This document shows, in pieces, positions 53,258 to 61,442 of a DNA stretch of 64,000 bases (position 1 is the stretch's first letter; the number at the start of each line of letters is the position of its first letter). This DNA comes from an uncultured Bacteroides sp. Lineage in GTDB: Bacteria > Bacteroidota > Bacteroidia > Bacteroidales > Bacteroidaceae. Under the pieces are notes generated by a model, which made no database searches, was not told where the DNA came from, and was given only the letters and a program-made list of their open reading frames with translations. Position numbers and translations under genes: made by a program. The stretch spans positions 1 through 64,000 of the forward strand of contig NZ_CALDPF010000054.1 of the NCBI RefSeq assembly GCF_937912035.1, written 5' to 3'.

Positions 53258-54238
53258 TTATTTTTCGTTACCCCATTTCTTCATAAGGTTATCCATTTCT
53301 TTCTGTGTAATAGGTATTATTGTTCCATGGCGTGGGTGGAAATTCATCTTTACTTCGTTGTCTATTACCTTGAAGTCTTTCAGATTAGTTGATTCTGTGA
53401 ATTGATATGCCCCTTTTTTATATACATCATACATTAATATATATTTATCTTCATTTATTAGTTTAAAAACACTTGAACCTTCAACAGATTCTTTTGTTTG
53501 CTGTTTATATTTCGGATCCTCTTTCCATTTTCCTGAAGTTAGAGAAGAAGTTGTTGCTATTTTAATACCATCTCCATGTCCTTCTGTTTTATAAAATAGA
53601 TGGAATAATCCGTCTTTATAAATAATATCTCCGTCGATACAAGATTTCTTGTCGGATGGCATAAATAGTACCTTAGGTTCTCCTATAATGTCAGTAAAGC
53701 TGTTGTTTGCGTATGCGTAATATATTATGTCAGGTCCGTCAGCATGTTTCATAGACCAATAGATCATATATTTCTTTGCTGCAGGATCATATATTGTCTG
53801 TGGGGCCCAGACGCGCTTTAGGTTTTCTTGATTTTTGTACTTCTTCTGGATATTGATAATAGAATGTTTCCAGTTTATCAAGTCTTCTGATTTTAGCAAA
53901 ACCATAGCTCGGTTTGAGTCCCAACCATTATGGCATACCATATCGGTAACTACCATATAGAATGTTTTCCCATCTTCACATCTCAGTATATGTGGATCTC
54001 TTACTCCTCCTGTCGAACTTATAATTTTGGAATCAATAACAGGCTTATTATTATTTAGAGCTGTATATGTATATCCATCCTTACTGATAGCAAAATGTAT
54101 TGCTTCCTGTGAGATGTGATTACCAGTAAAATAGGTAAATAGGTATCCTGAGAAATTTTTTCCATCAGAATGGTTCTGTGCACTTGCATTTAGGAATGAT
54201 AATACTGCGAATATTATCAAGATAGTTGTCTTTTTCAT
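53258..54238 (-). CDS. Secreted single-domain GH43 glycosidase
   Basis: 326 residues with a signal peptide (MKKTTILIIFAVLSFLNASAQ). Five-bladed propeller with the GH43 triad: Asp81 in GVRDPHI, an Asp at 202 or 204 in SCIDGDIIY and Glu253 in SVEGSS; RHGTIIPIT near the end is the usual propeller-closing His motif. Inverting arabinofuranosidase or galactosidase is most likely. It is transcribed opposite to its neighbours and shares a compact bidirectional promoter region with the CE12 gene. Confidence 0.88.
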   Translation of the reverse strand: MKKTTILIIFAVLSFLNASAQNHSDGKNFSGYLFTYFTGNHISQEAIHFAISKDGYTYTALNNNKPVIDSKIISSTGGVRDPHILRCEDGKTFYMVVTDMVCHNGWDSNRAMVLLKSEDLINWKHSIINIQKKYKNQENLKRVWAPQTIYDPAAKKYMIYWSMKHADGPDIIYYAYANNSFTDIIGEPKVLFMPSDKKSCIDGDIIYKDGLFHLFYKTEGHGDGIKIATTSSLTSGKWKEDPKYKQQTKESVEGSSVFKLINEDKYILMYDVYKKGAYQFTESTNLKDFKVIDNEVKMNFHPRHGTIIPITQKEMDNLMKKWGNEK

Positions 54239-54336
54239 GTTTATCGTTTTTAGTATTAGTTATTATGAATAATATTTTTTTGCTAAGTTCGTTATAACAA
54301 ATGACAGTGCAAAATGTAATATTCCTTTTTAAGTGG

Positions 54337-54396
54337 CAAATGTACAATTATACATATAAATATATGAAATTACATTTCCCATACTGTCTAATTTTG
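54337..54396. promoter_or_regulatory. Divergent promoter pair for GH43 and CE12
   Basis: TACATTTG on the minus strand (54337-54344) and TAATTTTG on the plus strand (54389-54396) are both exact -7 elements, facing away from each other with 44 bases between. The AT-rich space between carries ATACATATAAATATATG, similar in inverse orientation to the TACATTTATATGTA motif upstream of SusC (1). Neither has a clear -33, so one activator could serve both. Confidence 0.55.
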
Positions 54397-54428
54397 TTCC
54401 TTTGCAATAAAATCTAATTTATAAATAT

Positions 54429-56072
54429 ATGAAACGCTATTTTTATTCTTTATTGTTTTTGGGATTGAGCCTTGGAATTTATGCTCAGAATAAAAATAAT
54501 AATATTCCCAGACCTATGCAAGATGTTAATCTTGTAGTAGATAACACCTTGGATAGTCTTAATCTTGCCAATACAGCAAGACCGATTTCTGGTTCGACTA
54601 GAAAAGGTGACAATCCTGTGTTGTTTTTAGTTGGAAACTCTACGATGAGAACAGGCACCCTAGGTAATGGTAACAACGGACAGTGGGGTTGGGGATACTA
54701 TGTTCATGAGTATTTTGATTTATCAAAGATTACTGTAGAGAATCATGCTTTGGGTGGTATGAGTAGTAGAACTTTCTATAATAAGTTATGGCCTGATGTT
54801 CTTAAAGGTGTAAAAAAAGGTGATTGGGTAATTATAGAATTAGGCCATAACGACAATGGACCATACGATAGTGGAAGGGCCAGAGCTTCTATACCTGGTA
54901 TAGGTAAGGAAACACTTGAGGTTACAATTAAAGAAACTGGTGTAAAGGAAACTGTATATACTTATGGAGAGTATATGCGTAAGTTTATAAAAGATGTAAA
55001 ATCCAAAGGAGCTTTTCCAATTCTTATGTCGTTGACTCCTAGAAATGCATGGGAAGATAAAGATAGTACTATTATAACTAGAGTGAACAAAACATTTGGA
55101 CTTTGGGCTAAGCAAGTTGCCAAAAAAGAAAAAGTTCCTTTTATTGACTTGAATGAAATCTCAGCCAAGAAGTTTGAAAAGTTTGGAAAAGAGAAAGTAA
55201 AATATATGTTCTACTTGGATAGAATTCATACAAGTGCTTTTGGTGCCAGGGTAAATGCAGAATCAGCTATTGAAGGTATAAGAACGTATAAAGGACTTAA
55301 ACTTGCAAATTATCTTCTTAAACAAGAAACCGATGATAAAACAGGTGCTACTAGAAAAAAAAGTTGTCCGGTTTTGTTTACAATAGGAGATAGTACTGTG
55401 AAGAATACAGATAATGGAGACAGTATGTGGGGCTGGGGAAGTGTAATATCTGAATGGTTTGATTTGGATAAAATTTCTGTAGAGAATCATGCAATGGCAG
55501 GCAGAAGTGCCAGGACATTCCTTGATGAAGGAAGATGGGATAAAATATATAATGCTCTTCAGCCTGGTGATTTTGTTATTATTCAGTTTGGACATAATGA
55601 TGCAGGCCAGATAAATACAGGTAAGGCAAGAGCTGAGTTACCTGGTTTTGGTGATGATAGTAAGGTATTTAAGATGGAAAAAACCGGAAAGTATCAGGTT
55701 ATATATACTTTTGGCTGGTATTTGAGGAAGTTTGTTTTGGATGTATTGGAAAAAGGTGCTCATCCTATATTACTTAGCCATACTCCAAGAAATATGTGGG
55801 ATAACGGTATGATTATAAGAAATACCGATAGCTTTGGTAATTGGACAAAACAAGCTGCGGAGAGAACAGGTGCCATTTATATCGACTTGAATAAGATAAC
55901 TGCAGATAAGTTACAGGAAATAGGTTATAATTCAGGTTTGAAATATGTAAATGAATATTTCAAGAATGATCATACCCATACATCATTAAAAGGGGCAAAA
56001 CTAAATGCACAGAGTATTGTGGATGGTCTTTTACAATCGGAAAGTGAATTGAAGAACTATTTGAAGAACTAA
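54429..56072 (+). CDS. Tandem CE12 rhamnogalacturonan acetylesterase (two SGNH domains)
   Basis: 547 residues with a signal peptide (about 1-19). Two full SGNH hydrolase domains are joined by a short linker. Domain 1 (about 62-290): nucleophile Ser71 in VGNSTMR, GHND at 139-142, Asp264/His267 in DRIH. Domain 2 (about 312-545): Ser322 in IGDSTVK, GHND at 388-391, Asp514/His517 in DHTH. CE12 enzymes remove acetyl groups from rhamnogalacturonan so that lyases can act. Domain 1 has Asn in place of the usual Asp of GDS. PL11 follows 11 bases later. Confidence 0.92.
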   Translation: MKRYFYSLLFLGLSLGIYAQNKNNNIPRPMQDVNLVVDNTLDSLNLANTARPISGSTRKGDNPVLFLVGNSTMRTGTLGNGNNGQWGWGYYVHEYFDLSKITVENHALGGMSSRTFYNKLWPDVLKGVKKGDWVIIELGHNDNGPYDSGRARASIPGIGKETLEVTIKETGVKETVYTYGEYMRKFIKDVKSKGAFPILMSLTPRNAWEDKDSTIITRVNKTFGLWAKQVAKKEKVPFIDLNEISAKKFEKFGKEKVKYMFYLDRIHTSAFGARVNAESAIEGIRTYKGLKLANYLLKQETDDKTGATRKKSCPVLFTIGDSTVKNTDNGDSMWGWGSVISEWFDLDKISVENHAMAGRSARTFLDEGRWDKIYNALQPGDFVIIQFGHNDAGQINTGKARAELPGFGDDSKVFKMEKTGKYQVIYTFGWYLRKFVLDVLEKGAHPILLSHTPRNMWDNGMIIRNTDSFGNWTKQAAERTGAIYIDLNKITADKLQEIGYNSGLKYVNEYFKNDHTHTSLKGAKLNAQSIVDGLLQSESELKNYLKN

Positions 56073-56083
56073 AGAACAACCTT

Positions 56084-58012
56084 ATGAAAAGTAAAATTAT
56101 AAGTTTATTTTTTTTATCACTAATTGGTTTATCTTCTTATGGACAAACTAATTATGATAATAATAAAATGATAAAAGAAAGACTAGGACGTGGACTAGTT
56201 GCACTGAGAGAGGATAGTAAAAAGGTATTTTTGTCATGGAGGTATTTGTCGACAGATAATATAGGAACTTCATTTAATGTTTACCGTGATGGTAAAATGA
56301 TTGCTAATGTATCTTCCACTGAGGGTACATTTTATCAGGATAACAATAATGTAGAGAAAAATTGTGAATATAGAGTAGTGCCTGTAGTCAATGGTATAGA
56401 AAATAATGAATCAATAGGTATATATAATATAAAAGCAAATTCTTCAATAGGTTATATTGATATTCCGTTAGACAGGCCTGCTGACGGTGTTACTCCAACC
56501 GGAGAGAAGTATACATACAATGCCAATGACGCATCTATAGGTGATGTCGACGGAGATGGTGTATATGAATATATATTGAAATGGGATCCTTCGAATTCTA
56601 AGGATAATTCACAGAATGGCTACACTGGAAATGTTTTTATCGACTGTTATCGTCTGACAGGAGAGAAACTGTGGAGAATAGATTTAGGCAAAAATATAAG
56701 GGCAGGTGCACATTATACTCAGATAATGGTATATGATTTGGATGGTGACGGACGTTCTGAGGTATATATGAGAACATCTGACGGTACAATTGACGGATGC
56801 GGAAATGTAATAGGCGACAAGAATGCAGACTATCGTGTTCATGGTGACAAAAATCAGGGTAGGATTCTTACCGGTAACGAATTTCTTACTGTGTTTGATG
56901 GATTATCCGGTAAGGCTTTAAAAACAGTTGATTATATACCGGAAAGAGGAAATCTTGCTGATTGGGGTGATACATGGGCAAACAGAAGTGACAGATTTCT
57001 TGCTGCTGTGGCATATCTTGACGGTAAGAACCCCAGTGTCGTATTCTGTAGAGGTTATTACACTAGAGCTGTATTGGCAGCATACGATTGGAATGGTAAG
57101 GACTTATCTGTAAAGTGGATTTTTGACAGTAACAATACAGGTTGTGAAAAATATGCGGGTCAGGGAAATCATAATCTAAGAGTTGCTGATATTGACAAAG
57201 ATGGTTGTGATGAGATTGTTTATGGTTCATGTACAATAGATCACGATGGAACAGGCTTATATTCTACAGGTATGGGACATGGTGATGCTTTGCATTTAAC
57301 TCAGTTTGTTCCTGATAAAGATGCTCTTCAGGTATGGGCATGTCATGAAAATAAAAAAGACGGAGCGTCGCTAAGAGATGCAGCTACTGGTAAGGTTATT
57401 TTCCAAATGCCTGTAAAGAAGGACGTAGGAAGATGTATGGCTGCAGATATAGATCCGGAAAATTACGGTGTTGAGATGTTTGCAGGAGTTAGTAAACGTT
57501 ATCAGAATGATATTCCTGAGTTTGAAAGAAAAGAAGGGGTAACTTATATCAAGCCTACTTCTGGTATTTTAAATTATAAAGGTGAAACAATAGCCGAAGA
57601 CGTTCAAGGACTCTCAAATAATATGGCTGTATGGTGGGACGGTGACTTACTGAGAGAACTTTTAGATAAGAATGTTATCAGCAAATATGATTGGAAATCA
57701 AAAAAATGTAATGTGTTGAAGGTTTTTGAAGGTACAACATGGAATAACGGAACAAAATCAAATCCTTGTCTTCAGGGAGATTTTATTGGTGACTGGAGAG
57801 AAGAAGTTCTAATGAGGACATCTGATAATTCAAGTTTGAGATTGTATGTTTCTACTATACCTACAGAATATCGTTTTTATACTTTTCTTGAAGATCCTGT
57901 ATATAGAATAAGTATTGCTACTCAGAATGTTGCATATAACCAGCCAACACAACCAGGTTTCTATTTTGGTCCTGATTTGAAGGGTGAATTTAGAGGGTAT
58001 ATTTTTAAATGA
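56084..58012 (+). CDS. PL11 rhamnogalacturonan lyase (2)
   Basis: 642 residues with a signal peptide (about 1-21). Same architecture as the PL11 at 46234: N-terminal Ig-like part (LGRGLVALREDSKKVFLSWRYL), then propeller with IGDVDGDGVYEYILKWDPSN, YDLDGDGRSEVYMRTSDGT, VADIDKDGCDEIVYGSCT and GDWREEVLMR. It has a complete C-terminus (YNQPTQPGFYFGPDLKGEF). It lacks the glycine-rich loop GWGGIGGNCGNDN of PL11 (1). In one transcript with CE12, pairing deacetylation with backbone cleavage. Confidence 0.94.
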   Translation: MKSKIISLFFLSLIGLSSYGQTNYDNNKMIKERLGRGLVALREDSKKVFLSWRYLSTDNIGTSFNVYRDGKMIANVSSTEGTFYQDNNNVEKNCEYRVVPVVNGIENNESIGIYNIKANSSIGYIDIPLDRPADGVTPTGEKYTYNANDASIGDVDGDGVYEYILKWDPSNSKDNSQNGYTGNVFIDCYRLTGEKLWRIDLGKNIRAGAHYTQIMVYDLDGDGRSEVYMRTSDGTIDGCGNVIGDKNADYRVHGDKNQGRILTGNEFLTVFDGLSGKALKTVDYIPERGNLADWGDTWANRSDRFLAAVAYLDGKNPSVVFCRGYYTRAVLAAYDWNGKDLSVKWIFDSNNTGCEKYAGQGNHNLRVADIDKDGCDEIVYGSCTIDHDGTGLYSTGMGHGDALHLTQFVPDKDALQVWACHENKKDGASLRDAATGKVIFQMPVKKDVGRCMAADIDPENYGVEMFAGVSKRYQNDIPEFERKEGVTYIKPTSGILNYKGETIAEDVQGLSNNMAVWWDGDLLRELLDKNVISKYDWKSKKCNVLKVFEGTTWNNGTKSNPCLQGDFIGDWREEVLMRTSDNSSLRLYVSTIPTEYRFYTFLEDPVYRISIATQNVAYNQPTQPGFYFGPDLKGEFRGYIFK

Positions 58013-58067
58013 TAATTTTATGTATATGTTAATCTTTGACTAGAGTTGTAATAGTAAATTTTACTTG

Positions 58068-58120
58068 TCCCCTTTTTCGTTTTTACTTAGTAAAAAATAA
58101 TCGAAAAAGGGGATTTTATA
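58068..58120 (+). terminator. Terminator of the CE12-PL11 operon
   Basis: TCCCCTTTTTCG (58068-58079) pairs with CGAAAAAGGGGA (58102-58113), followed by TTTTATA. Confidence 0.85.
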
Positions 58121-58204
58121 TATAATATGTGGCCAAAAAGGTGTATAAGCAATATTTTCCATGTTTTCTGTACAAAAATCCATGTCTTATGTAGCCGTTT
58201 TATA

Positions 58205-58212
58205 TAATTTTG
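58205..58212 (+). promoter_or_regulatory. -7 element of SusC/SusD pair 3
   Basis: TAATTTTG, exact -7 consensus, about 56 bases before the SusC ATG; no -33 element. The leader TTTGTTTAACTAAATGTTTAA closely resembles that of SusC (1), including the ATGAGAAACAGC-type start. Confidence 0.55.
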
Positions 58213-58267
58213 CATTATATGATAATTTTAATGATTTTATCACTTTTGTTTAACTAAATGTTTAATT

Positions 58268-61200
58268 ATGAGAAACAGCAAAAAAAATCGTTTGTTTAGC
58301 CGGATATTTTTTATCCAATGGCTTTTTCTTGCTGCGCTTTTTTCTTCAGTTGCTATTAGTAGCTATGCGCAGATTAAGACTATTTCTGGTAAAATAGTTG
58401 ATTCTACAGGTCAACCTGTTATTGGAGCTAGTGTATTGGTGAAAGGTACTACCATTGGTGTTATATCTGATATTGATGGTAATTTCTCTTTACAGGGAGT
58501 CGATGAGAATGCAACTATTTCTGTGAGTTTTGTTGGTTATAAAACTCAGGAAATTCCTGTTGCCGGGAAAACCCAATTTAATGTAACCTTAAAGGATGAT
58601 ACAGAAGTATTGGATGAAGTGGTTGTAGTTGGTTATGGTGTTCAGAAGAAATCTGATGTGACAGGTGCTTTGGTTAGTGTATCTTCTGAAGAACTTAATA
58701 CTAAACCTGTGTCAAATGCATTTGAGGCTTTGCAGGGTAAAGTTGCTGGTGTAGACATTACCTCAAATCAACGTCCTGGTGAGATTGGTAGTATAAGTAT
58801 ACGTGGTAATCGTTCTCTAAGTGCTTCAAATTCTCCATTGTATGTAGTGGATGGAGTTCCTTTGAATTCTGGAGGTATTGAAACTATTAATCCGCGTGAC
58901 ATAGAATCTATTGATATTTTAAAAGATGCTTCTTCAACTGCTATTTATGGTTCTCGTGGTGCTAATGGTGTTATTCTTATCACTACAAAACGTGGTAAAT
59001 CAGGTACTTTATCTTTGAATTATTCAGGTTCTGTAACTGTTGAAAACTTGGTTGATAAATCACCGGCAATGAGTGCCAGTGATTATATTACATGGCGTCG
59101 TTGGGCGTATTATAACTCAAATCCTTCAGCAAATCCTATGGGTGACCAACCTAATTATGATAAAGACCAGGATTATTTTGCTGGGGATCCAGCTGCATTG
59201 GCCAATGTCAATAGAGGTTGGGTAAATGGACAATGGGATGGCTCAAAAGTAATTGATACTGATTGGGGTGGAATGGTAACACAGACTGGTATAACTCATG
59301 AACATACATTAAGTGCTAGCGGTGGTACAGAAAATATGCAAGGTTTTTTCTCTGTAGGTTATTTGAATAATACAGGTACTCAGAAAGGTCAGGAATATGA
59401 ACGTTATAATATGGCTATGTCAGTAGATATTCAAGCAAAACCGTGGTTTAAGATGGGTGGATCTGTTAATGCTGCTTGGAGTGTTCAGAATTATGGTTAT
59501 TCTCGTACTGGTCAGTCTTCTAATTCAGGACCAACAGATATATACAGTGCTGCTAAGGCTTTACCTCGTTACACAGTACCTTATGATGAAGAAGGAAATT
59601 TGATAACAAATCCTGGAGGTTCAGCTGTGAATGCATATACTGTTGTTGATGAATGGACAAAATCTACTGATAACAGACAGAATTTCAGAGCATTAGGAAG
59701 CTTTTACGCTCAGATTGATTTTGGTAAAATGTGGGAACCTCTTGAAGGCTTGAGTTACAAATTTGCTTTTGGTCCTGATTTCCGTCATTACAGAAAGGGT
59801 ATTTTTATTGATAGTAGTTCTGCTGTACGTGCTGGAGGTAGTAATTATGCAAGTTGGAATACTGATCGTTATTTCTCTTGGACACTTGATAACATGGTAA
59901 TGTACAATAAGACTTTCAATGAGCATTCAATTGGAGTGACATTATTACAGAGTGCTTCAAAATTTAATCATGAAAGTGGTAATATGAGTGAACAAAATGT
60001 ATTGATTCCTGAGTTTTTATGGAATAATATGGGATTAATTGATATTACTAATACCAAATATGCTGCTGGGATGGGTACAGGATTGTCTGAAAACCAACTA
60101 GCTTCGTATATGGCTCGTGTAAACTATTCTTTCAGAGATCGTTATCTTTTAACTGTTTCTGGTCGTTATGATGGTTCTTCTGTATTGGCAGAAGGTAACA
60201 AATGGGATTTTTTCCCATCTGCTGCTTTAGGTTGGCGTATTGACCAAGAAGCATTTATGCAGGATGTGAAGTGGGTTGATCAATTAAAACTACGTTTAGG
60301 TATGGGTACTACGGGTAATGCTGCTGTATCTGCTTATGGTACATTAGGTGTTATTGGTGCATATTGGATGCCTTTCAGTACAGGTAACAGTATGATATTT
60401 GTAACAAATGACCCTTATTATTCAAAATCATCAAATTTAATGCCAAATAAAGATCTTGGTTGGGAAAAGACTACTCAATATAACTACGGTGTTGACTTTA
60501 GTTTCTTAAAAGGTCGTATAGGTGGTAGTATGGATATTTATCATTCGAAAACTTCAGACCTTTTGATGCAGATGACAATACCTTCATTAAGTGGATATCC
60601 TGGTATGATGGCAAATGTTGGTCAGACTAAGAATTTTGGTGTAGATTTGACTTTAAATTTAGTACCTATTCGTTTGAAAGATTTTGAATGGGCTTCAGAT
60701 ATTAATCTTTCATATCAGAAAGATGAAATAGTAGAGTTGTCAAATGGTAAAGTCGATGATATTTCAAATGCGTGGTTTATTGGTCAGTCAATAGCAGTAC
60801 ATTATGGTATTGCATCTGATGGATTGTGGCAGGAAAGTGATGCAGAAGAAATGGCGAAATTTAATGCAAACGGACATAAATTTGAAATAGGTAAAGTTAA
60901 ACCAATTGATCAGGATGGTAACTATAAGATAGATGAAGATGACCGTATAATTCTTGGAAACAAAAATCCTAGATGGACTATGGGGTGGACAAATACATTT
61001 AGTTATAAAGGTCTTGATTTGAGTGTAGAACTTTATGGACGATTCAAATATATGATTAGTACTGGTGGTGAAGGACAGTATGGTATGTATAACCAGCGTG
61101 AGATTGATTATTGGAGACCTGATAATACAGATGCTGAATGGCAGAAACCTATATATAGTACTGCTGGTGGGGATGAATATTCTAGTTTACTTGGATTTAA

Positions 61201-61411
61201 GGAAGCTTCATTTATTAAGGTACGTAACTTGTCTTTGGGATACAACTTTAGTAAGAATATTTGTGATAAGTTGAGAATAGGATCACTTAAAGTTTATGCA
61301 CAAGGTAAGAATTTAGGTGATTTATTTACAACTGTTGATTTTATGGATTTGGATTTAGGAACTACATATTTTAATCGTGGATTTACATTTGGTCTGCAGA
61401 TTGGTTTCTAA
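58268..61411 (+). CDS. SusC-family TonB-dependent transporter (3)
   Basis: 1047 residues: signal region about 1-34, CarboxypepD_reg domain about 38-115 (TISGKIVDSTGQPVIGASVLVKG style), SusC motif and plug about 118-245 (DEVVVVGYGVQKKSDVTGA, LYVVDGVPL, SIDILKDASSTAIYGSRGANGVILITTKRG), barrel to a terminal Phe (GFTFGLQIGF). Sequence is well diverged from SusC (1) and (2), so it likely carries a different oligosaccharide. SusD follows 31 bases later. Confidence 0.95.
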   Translation: MRNSKKNRLFSRIFFIQWLFLAALFSSVAISSYAQIKTISGKIVDSTGQPVIGASVLVKGTTIGVISDIDGNFSLQGVDENATISVSFVGYKTQEIPVAGKTQFNVTLKDDTEVLDEVVVVGYGVQKKSDVTGALVSVSSEELNTKPVSNAFEALQGKVAGVDITSNQRPGEIGSISIRGNRSLSASNSPLYVVDGVPLNSGGIETINPRDIESIDILKDASSTAIYGSRGANGVILITTKRGKSGTLSLNYSGSVTVENLVDKSPAMSASDYITWRRWAYYNSNPSANPMGDQPNYDKDQDYFAGDPAALANVNRGWVNGQWDGSKVIDTDWGGMVTQTGITHEHTLSASGGTENMQGFFSVGYLNNTGTQKGQEYERYNMAMSVDIQAKPWFKMGGSVNAAWSVQNYGYSRTGQSSNSGPTDIYSAAKALPRYTVPYDEEGNLITNPGGSAVNAYTVVDEWTKSTDNRQNFRALGSFYAQIDFGKMWEPLEGLSYKFAFGPDFRHYRKGIFIDSSSAVRAGGSNYASWNTDRYFSWTLDNMVMYNKTFNEHSIGVTLLQSASKFNHESGNMSEQNVLIPEFLWNNMGLIDITNTKYAAGMGTGLSENQLASYMARVNYSFRDRYLLTVSGRYDGSSVLAEGNKWDFFPSAALGWRIDQEAFMQDVKWVDQLKLRLGMGTTGNAAVSAYGTLGVIGAYWMPFSTGNSMIFVTNDPYYSKSSNLMPNKDLGWEKTTQYNYGVDFSFLKGRIGGSMDIYHSKTSDLLMQMTIPSLSGYPGMMANVGQTKNFGVDLTLNLVPIRLKDFEWASDINLSYQKDEIVELSNGKVDDISNAWFIGQSIAVHYGIASDGLWQESDAEEMAKFNANGHKFEIGKVKPIDQDGNYKIDEDDRIILGNKNPRWTMGWTNTFSYKGLDLSVELYGRFKYMISTGGEGQYGMYNQREIDYWRPDNTDAEWQKPIYSTAGGDEYSSLLGFKEASFIKVRNLSLGYNFSKNICDKLRIGSLKVYAQGKNLGDLFTTVDFMDLDLGTTYFNRGFTFGLQIGF

Positions 61412-61442
61412 AGTATATATTAAACATTTAAATTAGTATTTT

